A stretch of 64,000 bases of DNA. Source: Pseudarthrobacter sp. ATCC 49987 (lineage in GTDB: Bacteria > Actinomycetota > Actinomycetes > Actinomycetales > Micrococcaceae). The position numbers were made by a program, and so were the translations under genes. The notes under the pieces are model-generated. The model was not told where the DNA came from. It saw nothing but the letters and a program-made list of their open reading frames with translations, and did no database searches. The stretch is taken from positions 1-64,000 of the forward strand of contig NZ_JAABNS010000003.1 of assembly GCF_009928425.1 (NCBI RefSeq), read 5' to 3'. This document shows positions 33,514-42,319 of the stretch, piece by piece (positions within the stretch are counted from its first letter, which is position 1; every line of letters begins with the position of its first letter).

Positions 33514-34995
33514 TCAACCGTTGTAGGGGTCGCTAATGCCGATGTATTGGGTGTTAAGGTATTCCTCCATGCCTTCGAGTCCGCCCTCGCGTCCCAGCCC
33601 CGACTGTTTCACTCCGCCGAAGGGTGCTGCGGCGTTGGAAATGACGCCGGCGTTCAGGCCGAGCATCCCGGTTTCGAGCTTCTCGCCCATCCTGATCCCG
33701 CGGTTCAGGTCCTTTGTGAAGACGTAAGCCACGAGCCCATATTCGGTGTTGTTGGCCAGCCTGACGGCCTCATCCTCGCTGGTGAACGTGGTGATCGGTG
33801 CCACCGGTCCGAAAATTTCCTCGGAAAGGATCCGGCTTTCTGCGGCTACGCCGATGAGAATGGTGGGTTGGTAGAAGTAGCCCGGTCCGTCCACCGGTGC
33901 ACCGCCGAGTATGGCCGTGGCACCTGAGGCGAGGGCGTCGGCGACCAGCTCATGGACCTTGTCACGGCTCTTGGCATCGATGAGCGGACCCACTGTGGAG
34001 TCGGGCTCGGTGCCGCGGGCGGTGGTCATTTCCTTCATTTTTGCCGCGAACTTCTCAGCGAATTCGGCAGCAACTGTTTCGTGGATGATGAACCGGTTCG
34101 CAGCGGTGCAGGCTTCACCCATGTTTCGAAGCTTGGCGAGCATGGCTCCGTTGACTGCTGCATCCACGTCGGCATCTTCAAACACGATGAAGGGCGCGTT
34201 GCCACCCAACTCCATGGAGGTACGCAGTACCGTCTCAGATGCGTCGGCCAGCAACCGCCGGCCGACCTGGGTGGAGCCGGTAAAGGAGAGTTTGCGCAGT
34301 CTGGAGTCCTTGATCAGCGGCCCGGTGGTGGCGCCTGCGGTTGAGGACGGGACCACGTTCAACACACCGGCTGGGAGGCCTGCTTCGTGCATAACGGCGG
34401 CGAACAGCATGGACGTCAGCGGTGTGAGCTTCGCCGGCTTGAGGACCATGGTGCAGCCAGCTGCAACAGCGGGAGCGATCTTGCGGGTAGCCATGGCCAA
34501 CGGGAAGTTCCACGGGGTGATCAGCAGGCACGGACCCACCGGCTTCTTTGTGACCAAGAGTCGGGATTTGCCGTCGGGAGAGACGGAGTAGCGACCGAAG
34601 GCACGGACAGCTTCCTCCGAGAACCAGCGCAGAAACTCAGCTGCGTACGCTACTTCGCCGCGGGCTTCTGCCAGGGGCTTGCCCATCTCCAGGGTCATCA
34701 GCAGAGCGAACGCTTCGGTACGCTCCGTGAGCAGCTCAAAGGCACGGTGCAGAATTTCCCCGCGCTCACGCGGGGGAACTTTTGCCCAGGACTCCTGCGC
34801 GGCATCTGCCGCGTCCAACGCTGCGACACCGTCTTCGGGGCCTGCATCGGCGATACTCAACAATACCTTCCCGGTAGCAGGGTCCTCGACATCGAACGTT
34901 CCGCCTGATCCGGCCGGACGCCACTGGCCATCGATATACAGCCCGGTCGGGACCGCGTCGAGGACATCCACTTCTACAAGTGCGGAAACACTCAT
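33514..34995 (-). CDS. NAD(P)-dependent aldehyde dehydrogenase (succinate-semialdehyde dehydrogenase type)
   Basis: 493 residues from ATG 34995, with GGAAGAAAAG upstream. The catalytic pair is present: E in MELGGNAPFIVF (about 265) and C in GEACTAANRF (about 299). The cofactor region ITPWNFPLAMATRKIAPAVA and SFTGSTQVG is typical of GabD-type enzymes. It would oxidise a semialdehyde from ring cleavage (malonic or succinic semialdehyde are the candidates). Leftward cluster, between the FAH and TPP-enzyme genes. Confidence 0.92.
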   Translation of the reverse strand: MSVSALVEVDVLDAVPTGLYIDGQWRPAGSGGTFDVEDPATGKVLLSIADAGPEDGVAALDAADAAQESWAKVPPRERGEILHRAFELLTERTEAFALLMTLEMGKPLAEARGEVAYAAEFLRWFSEEAVRAFGRYSVSPDGKSRLLVTKKPVGPCLLITPWNFPLAMATRKIAPAVAAGCTMVLKPAKLTPLTSMLFAAVMHEAGLPAGVLNVVPSSTAGATTGPLIKDSRLRKLSFTGSTQVGRRLLADASETVLRTSMELGGNAPFIVFEDADVDAAVNGAMLAKLRNMGEACTAANRFIIHETVAAEFAEKFAAKMKEMTTARGTEPDSTVGPLIDAKSRDKVHELVADALASGATAILGGAPVDGPGYFYQPTILIGVAAESRILSEEIFGPVAPITTFTSEDEAVRLANNTEYGLVAYVFTKDLNRGIRMGEKLETGMLGLNAGVISNAAAPFGGVKQSGLGREGGLEGMEEYLNTQYIGISDPYNG

Positions 34996-35069
34996 CTTTT
35001 CTTCCATTCCAATTGAAACTTGTCTCGGGCAGCGCAGGGCATTGGGAGGTCGGCTGTGCCGCCGCTCCG

Positions 35070-36755
35070 CTAGTAGGCTTTGACCCTTTGTTCGACCACC
35101 AAATGAATCAGGGCAAAAACCCTGTCCTCGTCAATTGCACGGAGAGCAGCGTTCACTGCTTCCGGTACGTCGTGGTCTTTCTCTACGCGGATACCAAACC
35201 CGCCAAAGGCTTGCGCCATTGCGGCGAAGTCCGGGTTCCGCAGCTGCGTACCCGATACCCGCAAGGGGTGGTGGCGCTCCTGATGCGTACGGATCGTTCC
35301 GTATTCCTGGTTGTCCATGACAACAACGAGCGGCGTGGCCATGTATTGCGCAGCGGTGGCCAGTTCCTGCCCGTTCATGAGGAATTCCCCGTCGCCGGCG
35401 ATGCTGACCACCCGCCGTCCTGGATGGGCCAAAGAGGCGGCAATCGCTGAGGGGACCGAGTAGCCCATGGAACCGTTCCTCGCGCTGATCATGGATGCAT
35501 ACCGCTCCGTCGGGAAGTAGCGGTGCGCCCAGTTGGTGTGCTCCCCGGCGCCGAAAGTGACCATCGCGTCCTCTGGCAAACCAGGAACCAGGTTGGCCAT
35601 CAGCGTATCCATGCGAGCCAGACCTTCACCCGGGACGGCAGAGGGCAGCTTCGCGAAGGATTCCTGTTCCGCTCGCATCTTCGCAGTCCAGGCCCGCCAT
35701 TCGTCCTTCACGGGAAGCTCGATTTTGGCCAGATCCCGCGCAAACACATCGGGCTTGGACACAATCTGGTAGGTGACGGCTCCCGAGCGGCCTCGAAGGG
35801 ACGGGTCCATTGTGACCAGGAAGTTTTTCCTGTTCCAGTCTTGTCGGCACAGGAAGCCATCGGTGATAACGTCACCCGGGACAGTGCCGACGAAGACCAG
35901 CAGGTCAGTTTCTTCCAGGAGGTCGTACGTAGGGCGGGGACGCCCGTACCCGATCGGCCCGACGTATGAAGGGGAACTGAACGGGACGGTTCCTTCGGTG
36001 CGCCATTCGGCCGCGGCCGGGATGCTGTGCTGCTCCAACCAGGCCGTCAACTGGTCGGCGCCCTCCTGTGTCCAGTCGTTGCCGCCGGTGACAAACAGTG
36101 GTTTGGCCGATTCGGCCAAGGCGGCGGCCAACGCCTCGGCGTCCGCGGACGTCATGCCTCCGGCGGCAACCGGAATGGGCGGGTGGAGCGCTGCCGGGAT
36201 CTGCTGCCGAATGACGTCCTCGGGAAGACCTATCACTACCGGGCCGGGGCGCCCGCTCATCGTGGCGAAGAACGCCTCGGCAACAATCTCCGAGGCACGC
36301 TCGGCATGGTCAAGGACCATGACGCGCTTGGCGCCGGTGCCGAACCAGGCCTTGATGTCAAACTCCTGGAAAGCTTCCCGGTCGCGGTGGGCGAAAGGAA
36401 TAAGACCCACGAACAGAATCATCGGCGTCGAGTCCTGCCATGCGGTGTGCAGACCAACATGCGCGTTGGCGGCCCCGGGCCCCCGGGTCACCATGGCGAC
36501 GCCGGGCAGTTGGTTCATTTTTCCGTCTGCCTCTGCCATGTAGGCGGCGCCGCCCTCGTGGCGGCAAACTATGGTTTCGATGTCGGAACCGTGCAGCCCA
36601 TCCAGGACCTCGAGGAAGCTTTCACCCGGAACGACGTGGGCGCGCTTCACTCCGTGGGCAATGAGGCTATCGACTATGACATGCCCCGCGGACTTTTGGA
36701 CGGTCGCCTGGTCGACGACCGTGTACTGGGGGGCTCTAACTGTCATCTGCGTCAT
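35070..36755 (-). CDS. Thiamine-pyrophosphate-dependent enzyme (acetolactate synthase-like)
   Basis: 561 residues from ATG 36755. Three-domain TPP enzyme: N-terminal domain with the catalytic glutamate in VCRHEGGAAYMAEADGK (about 63-79), central domain, and C-terminal TPP-binding motif GDGEFLMNGQELATAAQ ending in DNQEYG. Such enzymes in catabolic clusters decarboxylate or ligate 2-keto acids or carboligate aldehydes. Its role with a RutA-type oxygenase is not established and makes this cluster unlike the classical rut operon. Confidence 0.9.
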   Translation of the reverse strand: MTQMTVRAPQYTVVDQATVQKSAGHVIVDSLIAHGVKRAHVVPGESFLEVLDGLHGSDIETIVCRHEGGAAYMAEADGKMNQLPGVAMVTRGPGAANAHVGLHTAWQDSTPMILFVGLIPFAHRDREAFQEFDIKAWFGTGAKRVMVLDHAERASEIVAEAFFATMSGRPGPVVIGLPEDVIRQQIPAALHPPIPVAAGGMTSADAEALAAALAESAKPLFVTGGNDWTQEGADQLTAWLEQHSIPAAAEWRTEGTVPFSSPSYVGPIGYGRPRPTYDLLEETDLLVFVGTVPGDVITDGFLCRQDWNRKNFLVTMDPSLRGRSGAVTYQIVSKPDVFARDLAKIELPVKDEWRAWTAKMRAEQESFAKLPSAVPGEGLARMDTLMANLVPGLPEDAMVTFGAGEHTNWAHRYFPTERYASMISARNGSMGYSVPSAIAASLAHPGRRVVSIAGDGEFLMNGQELATAAQYMATPLVVVMDNQEYGTIRTHQERHHPLRVSGTQLRNPDFAAMAQAFGGFGIRVEKDHDVPEAVNAALRAIDEDRVFALIHLVVEQRVKAY

Positions 36756-37040
36756 ATGCGGAACTCTCTTACTGGCGTGGTGCTGATGCTATTAGGGTGT
36801 GGCGTTGTGGGGCTTGCCCTGTAGGCATGGGGTACGCGTTCACGGGGCCGGGCCGTGGGGCTGCCGGCAGAGGCGCGGTGCCGGCCGTAGGACACGGACG
36901 CCCAGCGGAGGCTGCGTCTCTAATGAGGGCCACCCTGCGCGGGGATGTGCGTTCGGCACTGATGGTGACGATGCGCAGCAGGTAGCTTGTTTCGTCCGTC
37001 GGACAAGGTCCGCTGCAGCAGGAAGCACGATCGGGCCCCT
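36756..37040. other. Intergenic region, no gene seen
   Basis: Between the TPP-enzyme start and the small minus-strand gene. It probably contains the promoter of the 36755-32629 transcript. No repeat or hairpin stands out. Confidence 0.4.
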
Positions 37041-37259
37041 TCACCTCCTCAATGACGAGGTCCTGCACCCCGTCCGGAGGGATCCACCCTCAGCAAGTGG
37101 GCCACGCTTGGTGGTGAAAATCTTTTCGGCATCCATGTCTGCGGGCGTGTTCCGGCGACAGATATATGTGAGGAGGTGGTTATCAACCGTCGGGGCTTCC
37201 TGTGGGCGGAGGATGGGGGCCCAGCCCAGGGACACTTCCATGGTTCTGTCGAGTGACAT
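37041..37259 (-). CDS. Putative small protein downstream of FMN reductase
   Basis: 72 residues from ATG 37259, 26 bp after the FMN reductase stop, with GGGAAAAGAAAC upstream. It reads MSLDRTMEVSLGWAPILRPQ at the start and is basic at the C-terminus. No family recognised. The spacing and shared strand suggest it is part of the cluster. Confidence 0.4.
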   Translation of the reverse strand: MSLDRTMEVSLGWAPILRPQEAPTVDNHLLTYICRRNTPADMDAEKIFTTKRGPLAEGGSLRTGCRTSSLRR

Positions 37260-37284
37260 GTTTCTTTTCCCGGCTCTGTGGTGG

Positions 37285-37818
37285 TCAGGCAACCGGCGTG
37301 GACACCGAGGCGGCGACGTTGGCGACACGGCTGAGATTGGCGGCGTACTCAGCGGCCGCCTGCTCGGTGATTTCGTCCAGGTGCTCCATCTGGCTGGACA
37401 CAAAGTAGAAGCCGCGGCCCGGGACGACCGCGCCGAGTTCGACCAGAAGTGGTGCGAGGCTTACCGACGGACCCATGGCGTGGGTGAGATCGCCTCCGGT
37501 ATGGACGGGAATTGCCGTCACCCCGGACAGGCCATTCGTCGGATACCTGTCCAAGAAGGCCTTGAGAAGACCCGTGTAGGTGGCCTTGTAAGTGGGCGAT
37601 GCGAAGACCACGAAGTCGCTCTCCGCGACGCGGGCGTTCAAAGCCGCCATCTCCTCCGACGGCCACGCGAAAATCTCCGCCGTGTGGTCGGCCAGATCGA
37701 TGATCTCGAGCCGGTAACTGCCGGGCGCGAGGAGCTTCTCGACGAGGCTCTTCGCTACTTCCAGGGTCCGCGACTTGGGTTTGGGGTTGCCTACGACGAT
37801 TGTTGCCTTTAGTGTCAC
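37285..37818 (-). CDS. NADPH-dependent FMN reductase
   Basis: 177 residues from GTG 37818. Flavodoxin-like reductase: VVGNPKPKSRTLEVA (about 8-22) is the phosphate-binding loop, and FASPTYKATYTGLLKAFLDR (about 72-91) is the SsuE/ArsH-type FMN signature. It likely provides reduced flavin to the RutA-like oxygenase. The window therefore holds two flavin reductases of different folds for one oxygenase. Confidence 0.9.
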   Translation of the reverse strand: MTLKATIVVGNPKPKSRTLEVAKSLVEKLLAPGSYRLEIIDLADHTAEIFAWPSEEMAALNARVAESDFVVFASPTYKATYTGLLKAFLDRYPTNGLSGVTAIPVHTGGDLTHAMGPSVSLAPLLVELGAVVPGRGFYFVSSQMEHLDEITEQAAAEYAANLSRVANVAASVSTPVA

Positions 37819-37853
37819 TGTTTGTTTCTCACTTCTTCCTAGTCAGTACGTAG

Positions 37854-38666
37854 TTACGGCTTAGCCGAGCCCTGGAAATGGCGGGCGTTGGCCAGCACTG
37901 GAAGTTTTCCGCGGACGTCGTTGACCTGTGACGGGTCGATGTCGACAACGATCAGTTCAGGCTTGCCCCCAAGTTTCGCTAGTTCGGTTCCCAGCGGAGA
38001 GATCACCGCGCTGCGGCCGATCCCGGTGGGAGCAGCGCCCGCGGAGCCGGCACCGATAGTTTCGGGGTCCCCTTGGCCGCAGGCGACCACGAAAGTCGTG
38101 CTGTCCAGTGCGCGGGCCCGGACCAGCAGGTCCCACTGCTCAGCCTTACCTTCACCCGCACCCCATGAGGCACACACGATATTGACCTGGGCTCCCGCTC
38201 TGGCGTTGGCCGAAAACAGGGCCGGGAAGCGCACGTCATAGCAGGTGGCCAAGCCGAAAACCGTCCCCTTGAATTCAAAGGTCACAGGCCCCTCGCCGGC
38301 GTCGACGCTTTCCGACTCTTCGAAGCCGAAGGCATCGAAGAGGTGGACCTTGTCGTACGAGGTATCAACCCCCGGTCCTGCGACCAGCAAGGTGTTCCGT
38401 ACCCGTCCGCCCTGTCCGGGCGTGAACATTCCGGCCACGACCACAATGCCCAGTTCCTCGGCGATCCCGCGCATTTGCTCGGCCCAGGGACCGTCAAGAG
38501 GCTCAGCGACATCGGCCAGGGAGTGACCAAAAGCCCGCATGACTGCCTCGGGAAACACGACGAGCTCGGCCCCGGCCGCTTTGGCTTCGGCGGCATAGTC
38601 CCGGACAAGATCGAGGTTTTCGGCCGGGTCGGCGCCGCTGATGATCTGGGCGACTGCGAGACGCAT
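37854..38666 (-). CDS. Carbon-nitrogen hydrolase (nitrilase-superfamily amidase)
   Basis: 270 residues from ATG 38666, with GGGAGCTC upstream. The catalytic triad is visible: E in VVFPEAVMR (about 39), K in YDKVHLFD (about 104) and C in ATCYDVRFP (about 140). Members hydrolyse amides, carbamoyl compounds or nitriles. In this cluster it could replace RutB, which in E. coli is an isochorismatase-fold amidase, by releasing the carbamoyl or formyl group after ring opening. That role is inferred. Confidence 0.9.
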   Translation of the reverse strand: MRLAVAQIISGADPAENLDLVRDYAAEAKAAGAELVVFPEAVMRAFGHSLADVAEPLDGPWAEQMRGIAEELGIVVVAGMFTPGQGGRVRNTLLVAGPGVDTSYDKVHLFDAFGFEESESVDAGEGPVTFEFKGTVFGLATCYDVRFPALFSANARAGAQVNIVCASWGAGEGKAEQWDLLVRARALDSTTFVVACGQGDPETIGAGSAGAAPTGIGRSAVISPLGTELAKLGGKPELIVVDIDPSQVNDVRGKLPVLANARHFQGSAKP

Positions 38667-38726
38667 GGAAGAGCTCCCATCTGTTGTGTGCAATTTGGGG
38701 TGTCAAAGGGGACGGAAGTATGCCGG

Positions 38727-39383
38727 TCAGGTTCGCAGCAGGACGTTCCGGAGGGCGGTGAGATGTTCATCGATCGCCTTTTGCGCCTGAACGACATCGC
38801 CTGCCACTAGGGCGTCGAGAATGTCCTGATGTTCGGTGCATACGGCGTTGCGGCGCCCGATGGTTCGGCACACGGCCGAGACTCCCGCCAGGGTTTGCCG
38901 GACTTGGAGGTTGCTGTACGTACGGGATATCAATTCGCTTCCGGCGGCGTCGATGAGTTGTTGGTGGAACAACGTGCCAAGCCGGATGAAATGGAGGGCA
39001 GACTCCGGGTCGTCGTTGTCCGGGACAGCCTTCTGGAGGTCGAGTGTGTCCTGCATCCGGTCTGCGGGAACCCGCTGTTCGCTAATGATCAGCCGGGAGG
39101 CATGGCCTTCCAGGAGGCTGCGAAGTTCCATGAGTTCGGAAATTTCCCTGCCGGAGATTGCTGGCACGTAGGCGCCACGTTGTGGGATCAGCTCGACCAG
39201 TCCCTCGGAGACTAGAAGCATGAGTGCTTCGCGTACCGGGGTGCGGGAAATGCCGAGGTCGGCGGCGAGGTCCGCTTCCTTAAGGAATTGACCCTGTAAT
39301 TCGGGATCAGTTAGGACACTTTCGCGCAGGTGCACATACGCCTTGTCACGGCCGGATGTAGCCGTGCCCGAGATCTTACCCAT
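38727..39383 (-). CDS. GntR-family (FadR subfamily) regulator
   Basis: 218 residues from ATG 39383 (upstream in-frame codons run into the hairpin and the oxygenase 3' end). N-terminal winged HTH with LAADLGISRTPVREALMLL and the wing PQRGAYVPA; C-terminal all-helical FCD effector domain (ELRSLLEGHASRL, LFHQQLIDAAGS). Likely regulator of the RutA cluster, responding to a pathway metabolite. Confidence 0.9.
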   Translation of the reverse strand: MGKISGTATSGRDKAYVHLRESVLTDPELQGQFLKEADLAADLGISRTPVREALMLLVSEGLVELIPQRGAYVPAISGREISELMELRSLLEGHASRLIISEQRVPADRMQDTLDLQKAVPDNDDPESALHFIRLGTLFHQQLIDAAGSELISRTYSNLQVRQTLAGVSAVCRTIGRRNAVCTEHQDILDALVAGDVVQAQKAIDEHLTALRNVLLRT

Positions 39384-39448
39384 ACCGAGGCCTTTAAGTA
39401 CGTGACGGATAGATACAAGCCCTACCGGAGGCCAGCCGGGAACTTCCA

Positions 39449-39494
39449 AGGCTGATCCTGTCGGGCGACGTCGTCGCCGCGACAGGACCAGCCT
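39449..39494 (-). terminator. Large hairpin between the RutA-like and GntR genes
   Basis: The outer arms at 39449-39463 and 39480-39494 pair over 14 bp with one mismatch, and an inner GGCGAC/GTCGCC pair extends the stem. It follows the oxygenase stop and may terminate or attenuate its transcript before the regulator gene. Confidence 0.5.
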
Positions 39495-39513
39495 GGCAGT
39501 GGATGTCGGTCTC

Positions 39514-40596
39514 TTAGGCGGGCTGGAGCGCGGCAAGCTTTTCGCGGACGAGCGGCAGGACCTTCTCGCCGAAAATCTTGATATCCGGCACGTAGTCCAC
39601 AAACGTCATGAGCACGCCCGCCGCACCCGTATCACGCTCCATCGTGGCGATCTGCTCAGCCACGTTCTCGTAGGAGCCGTGAAGTACCGGGAAGCTCATG
39701 AAGGTCAAGTTGCCCTCTTCAGCAGGCGCAGTAAGCCCGGCGACAAAGTGTTCGCTGGTGCCTCCGGTCTGAGGGTCGAGAGAGGCGCTGCCAGCAACGT
39801 TTTTGAGTGCTTCCAAGTCACGACCGTCAATGATGTGCTGAGTCTTTGCGAGTGCCTCTTCGTCGGTCTCCGCGGCGATAACCGTAAAGAGAGCATAGCT
39901 GCCGACTGAACGCCCGACCCGCGCTGCTTCCTCGTTCATCGGCTTTGTGATCTGTGGCAAGAGCGCACGGTCGGCAAAGACGAAATTGTAGTCGCCGTGG
40001 TGCGCGGTGTACTCCTGACCCTTCTTTGACTGTCCGGCGGTAACGATGGGGAGTTCACGACCGGAGCTCGGCAGGCACGTCGCGTCCTGAATGTCGAAGA
40101 AATCACCCTTGAACGTAGTGCGGCCGTCTCGCCAGAGGCCACGCATGATCTGTACGTACTCCGCTGCATAGTCGTAGCGCCTGTCGTAGTAGTCGTCGCC
40201 TGGCCATAGGCCCATGGGGTCGTATTCAGGGCGGTTCCAGCCTGTTACAAGATTCACGCCTCCCCGGCCCTTGGCAATCTCATCGAAGGTCGCAAGCTGG
40301 CGGGCGGCAATGACCGGAGGGATACCGAGGATCGGAACCGTGGCGAATACATCGATCTTGCTGGTGTGGGCGGCGATGCCGGTAGCCAGGATGACCGAGT
40401 CGAGGCAACCATCCCAGTAACCGGTCTTGCCGCCAAAACCGCGATATTTGATCATCGAGAGGACAAAATCGAGACCGATGTTCTCGACCTCCTGGGCGAT
40501 CTCCAGGCAGTGTTCAAAGGAGGGCTCGTACTGCGGCGCGTTTTCGGAAATGATGTATCCGTTTTGGCCATTCGGAAGGAAGACTCCGAGTTTCAT
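39514..40596 (-). CDS. rutA: RutA-type flavin-dependent pyrimidine oxygenase (LLM class)
   Basis: 360 residues from ATG 40596, with TTGGAGAAG upstream. The sequence closely follows E. coli RutA: SMIKYRGFGGKTGYWD (about 46-61), GVNLVTGWNRPEYDPMGLWP (about 111-130), GDDYYDRRYDYAAEYVQ and FKGDFFDI. RutA uses reduced FMN and oxygen to open the uracil ring between N3 and C4. The substrate here may be uracil or another N-heterocycle; related enzymes open pyridine rings. It is the key enzyme of the leftward cluster. Confidence 0.88.
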   Translation of the reverse strand: MKLGVFLPNGQNGYIISENAPQYEPSFEHCLEIAQEVENIGLDFVLSMIKYRGFGGKTGYWDGCLDSVILATGIAAHTSKIDVFATVPILGIPPVIAARQLATFDEIAKGRGGVNLVTGWNRPEYDPMGLWPGDDYYDRRYDYAAEYVQIMRGLWRDGRTTFKGDFFDIQDATCLPSSGRELPIVTAGQSKKGQEYTAHHGDYNFVFADRALLPQITKPMNEEAARVGRSVGSYALFTVIAAETDEEALAKTQHIIDGRDLEALKNVAGSASLDPQTGGTSEHFVAGLTAPAEEGNLTFMSFPVLHGSYENVAEQIATMERDTGAAGVLMTFVDYVPDIKIFGEKVLPLVREKLAALQPA

Positions 40597-40734
40597 TGCT
40601 ACTTCTCCAATTTCATTGTTGGTGGATTGCGTGCGTCATGTTTGATGAACGCATGCGATTAGCTGGATCGTCCGTGAGGACAGGCGCGGCCGGCAATCGT
40701 TGGACTCGCATAGCTACCTGCGCCGGGCTTCGGC

Positions 40735-41061
40735 CTATACCGGGCTTGTACCGGCCTCCATCGGGGCATGCAGGGCGCTGTGCTGCCTGAGTGCTCCGCG
40801 CAGAGCTGCGTACAGGCCGCTGGCTACAACCACGGTTGCGATTGGGCCCCAGGTCGCACCCCAGGGGAAAGCACTGGTGAGAAAAATACCAATCACGGTG
40901 GCCACAGCCCAGGCGATCAGGCCCGGGTAGTGGACCTGCCGGTAGTGCTCGTCTCCGAGCAACCCGTGTTCTTCCTTCTGTGTCCGGTTGAGAAGAATGT
41001 GCGTGAGGGCGATTGAGACCCACCCGCTGACCAGAACTCCCTGCCAGGCCAAAGCAAGGAG
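40735..41061 (-). pseudogene. 3' fragment of a purine/pyrimidine-type (NCS1-like) permease, cut by IS
   Basis: About 107 residues remain, with no start of their own, running out of the IS boundary at 41061. The fragment has C-terminal permease helices (LAWQGVLVSGWVSIALTHIL and PGLIAWAVATVIGIFLTSAF) and a hydrophilic tail. The family assignment as NCS1 is tentative. Uptake by this permease has been lost, at least from this copy. Confidence 0.55.
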
Positions 41062-41132
41062 GGGACTGCTGAAGGTTTGATTGACACTTTGCCTGTGAGG
41101 ATTTGATCCTTGCGGGTGGAAGGATGTTCATC

Positions 41133-41420
41133 ATGCCCAAAGCCTTTCCCGAAGAATTCCGCCGCGATGTCGTCGCGGTTGCCCGCAAGGGCGAAGCGCC
41201 CATCATCCAGATCGCCAAGGACTTCGGTGTCTCGCCCGCTGCCCTGCACCGCTGGATGAAGATCGCCGACAGAGAAGACGGCGTGAAGTCCGGGGCGGTG
41301 TCCGATGACGCCGCGAAGTTGCGGGAGGCCAACAAACGCATCCGGCTCCTGGAACAGGAAGCCGAAGTCATGCGCCGTGCCGTGGCCTACTTGTCCCGGG
41401 ACATCAACCCAAAAAAATGA
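41133..41420 (+). CDS. IS3-family transposase OrfA (copy 2)
   Basis: Same 95-residue protein as at 10136-10423, with the A7 slippery run at 41411-41417. Confidence 0.93.
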   Translation: MPKAFPEEFRRDVVAVARKGEAPIIQIAKDFGVSPAALHRWMKIADREDGVKSGAVSDDAAKLREANKRIRLLEQEAEVMRRAVAYLSRDINPKK

Positions 41421-42295
41421 TGTACCCGCTGGTCCGCGAGCTGGCTGCCAGGGACGCCCCGATCCGGGTTCCCGTGGCAGTGTCCTGCCGGGTACTGAAT
41501 TTCTCCAGACAGGCCTACTACCAGTGGGCCGCCAATCCCGTCCCGGCCCGGGACTGGGAAGAAGCGCATCTGATCAACGCCGCCATCGATCACCACCGGG
41601 ACGATCCTGCCTTCGGATACCGGTTCATCGCCGATGAGATCAACGCCGGTCCCGGCCCTGGGGCCAGTGAACGCCGGATCTGGCGGCTGTGCTCGGAGAA
41701 CGGCATCCTCTCGGTGATCCACCGCCGGCGCCGGTCAGGGCTCAAGGCCGGCCCGCCGGTCCACGATGACCTCGTCGAACGGGACTTCAGCGCCACGGCA
41801 CCGAACCGGAAATGGCTCACGGACATCACCGAGCACCACACCGGGGAGGGCAAGCTGTACCTGTGCGCGATCAAGGACCTTCACTCAAACCGGATCGTCG
41901 GGTACTCGATGGACGGGCGGATGAAAGCGTCCCTGGCCGTCGCCGCCCTGGACCACGCCGTGGCCCTCAGGAAACCGGCGGGCACGGTGGTCCACTCGGA
42001 CAGAGGGTCCCAGTTCAGATCCAGAAAGTTCGTCCTGGCCCTGAACACCTACGGCCTGAACGGATCGATGGGCCGGGTAGGGGCATGCGGTGACAATGCA
42101 GCGATGGAATCGTTCTTCTCCCTGCTGCAAAAGAACGTCCTGAACCGGAAACGATGGGAGACCCGGGCCGAGCTCCGGCTGGCCATCACGACCTGGATCG
42201 AGCGCAGCTACCACCGCAAACGCCGTCAACGTGCCCTCGGACGGCTGACACCAATCGAGTTTGAGACAATAAAAAACGCGGCCTCAGCCGCGTAA
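41417..42295 (+). CDS. IS3-family transposase OrfB (copy 2)
   Basis: Same 292-residue DDE protein as at 10420-11298, intact, so this copy should also be able to move. Confidence 0.95.
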   Translation: MMYPLVRELAARDAPIRVPVAVSCRVLNFSRQAYYQWAANPVPARDWEEAHLINAAIDHHRDDPAFGYRFIADEINAGPGPGASERRIWRLCSENGILSVIHRRRRSGLKAGPPVHDDLVERDFSATAPNRKWLTDITEHHTGEGKLYLCAIKDLHSNRIVGYSMDGRMKASLAVAALDHAVALRKPAGTVVHSDRGSQFRSRKFVLALNTYGLNGSMGRVGACGDNAAMESFFSLLQKNVLNRKRWETRAELRLAITTWIERSYHRKRRQRALGRLTPIEFETIKNAASAA

Positions 42296-42319
42296 GAAAT
42301 TATCAACCCCAGCTGTCAA

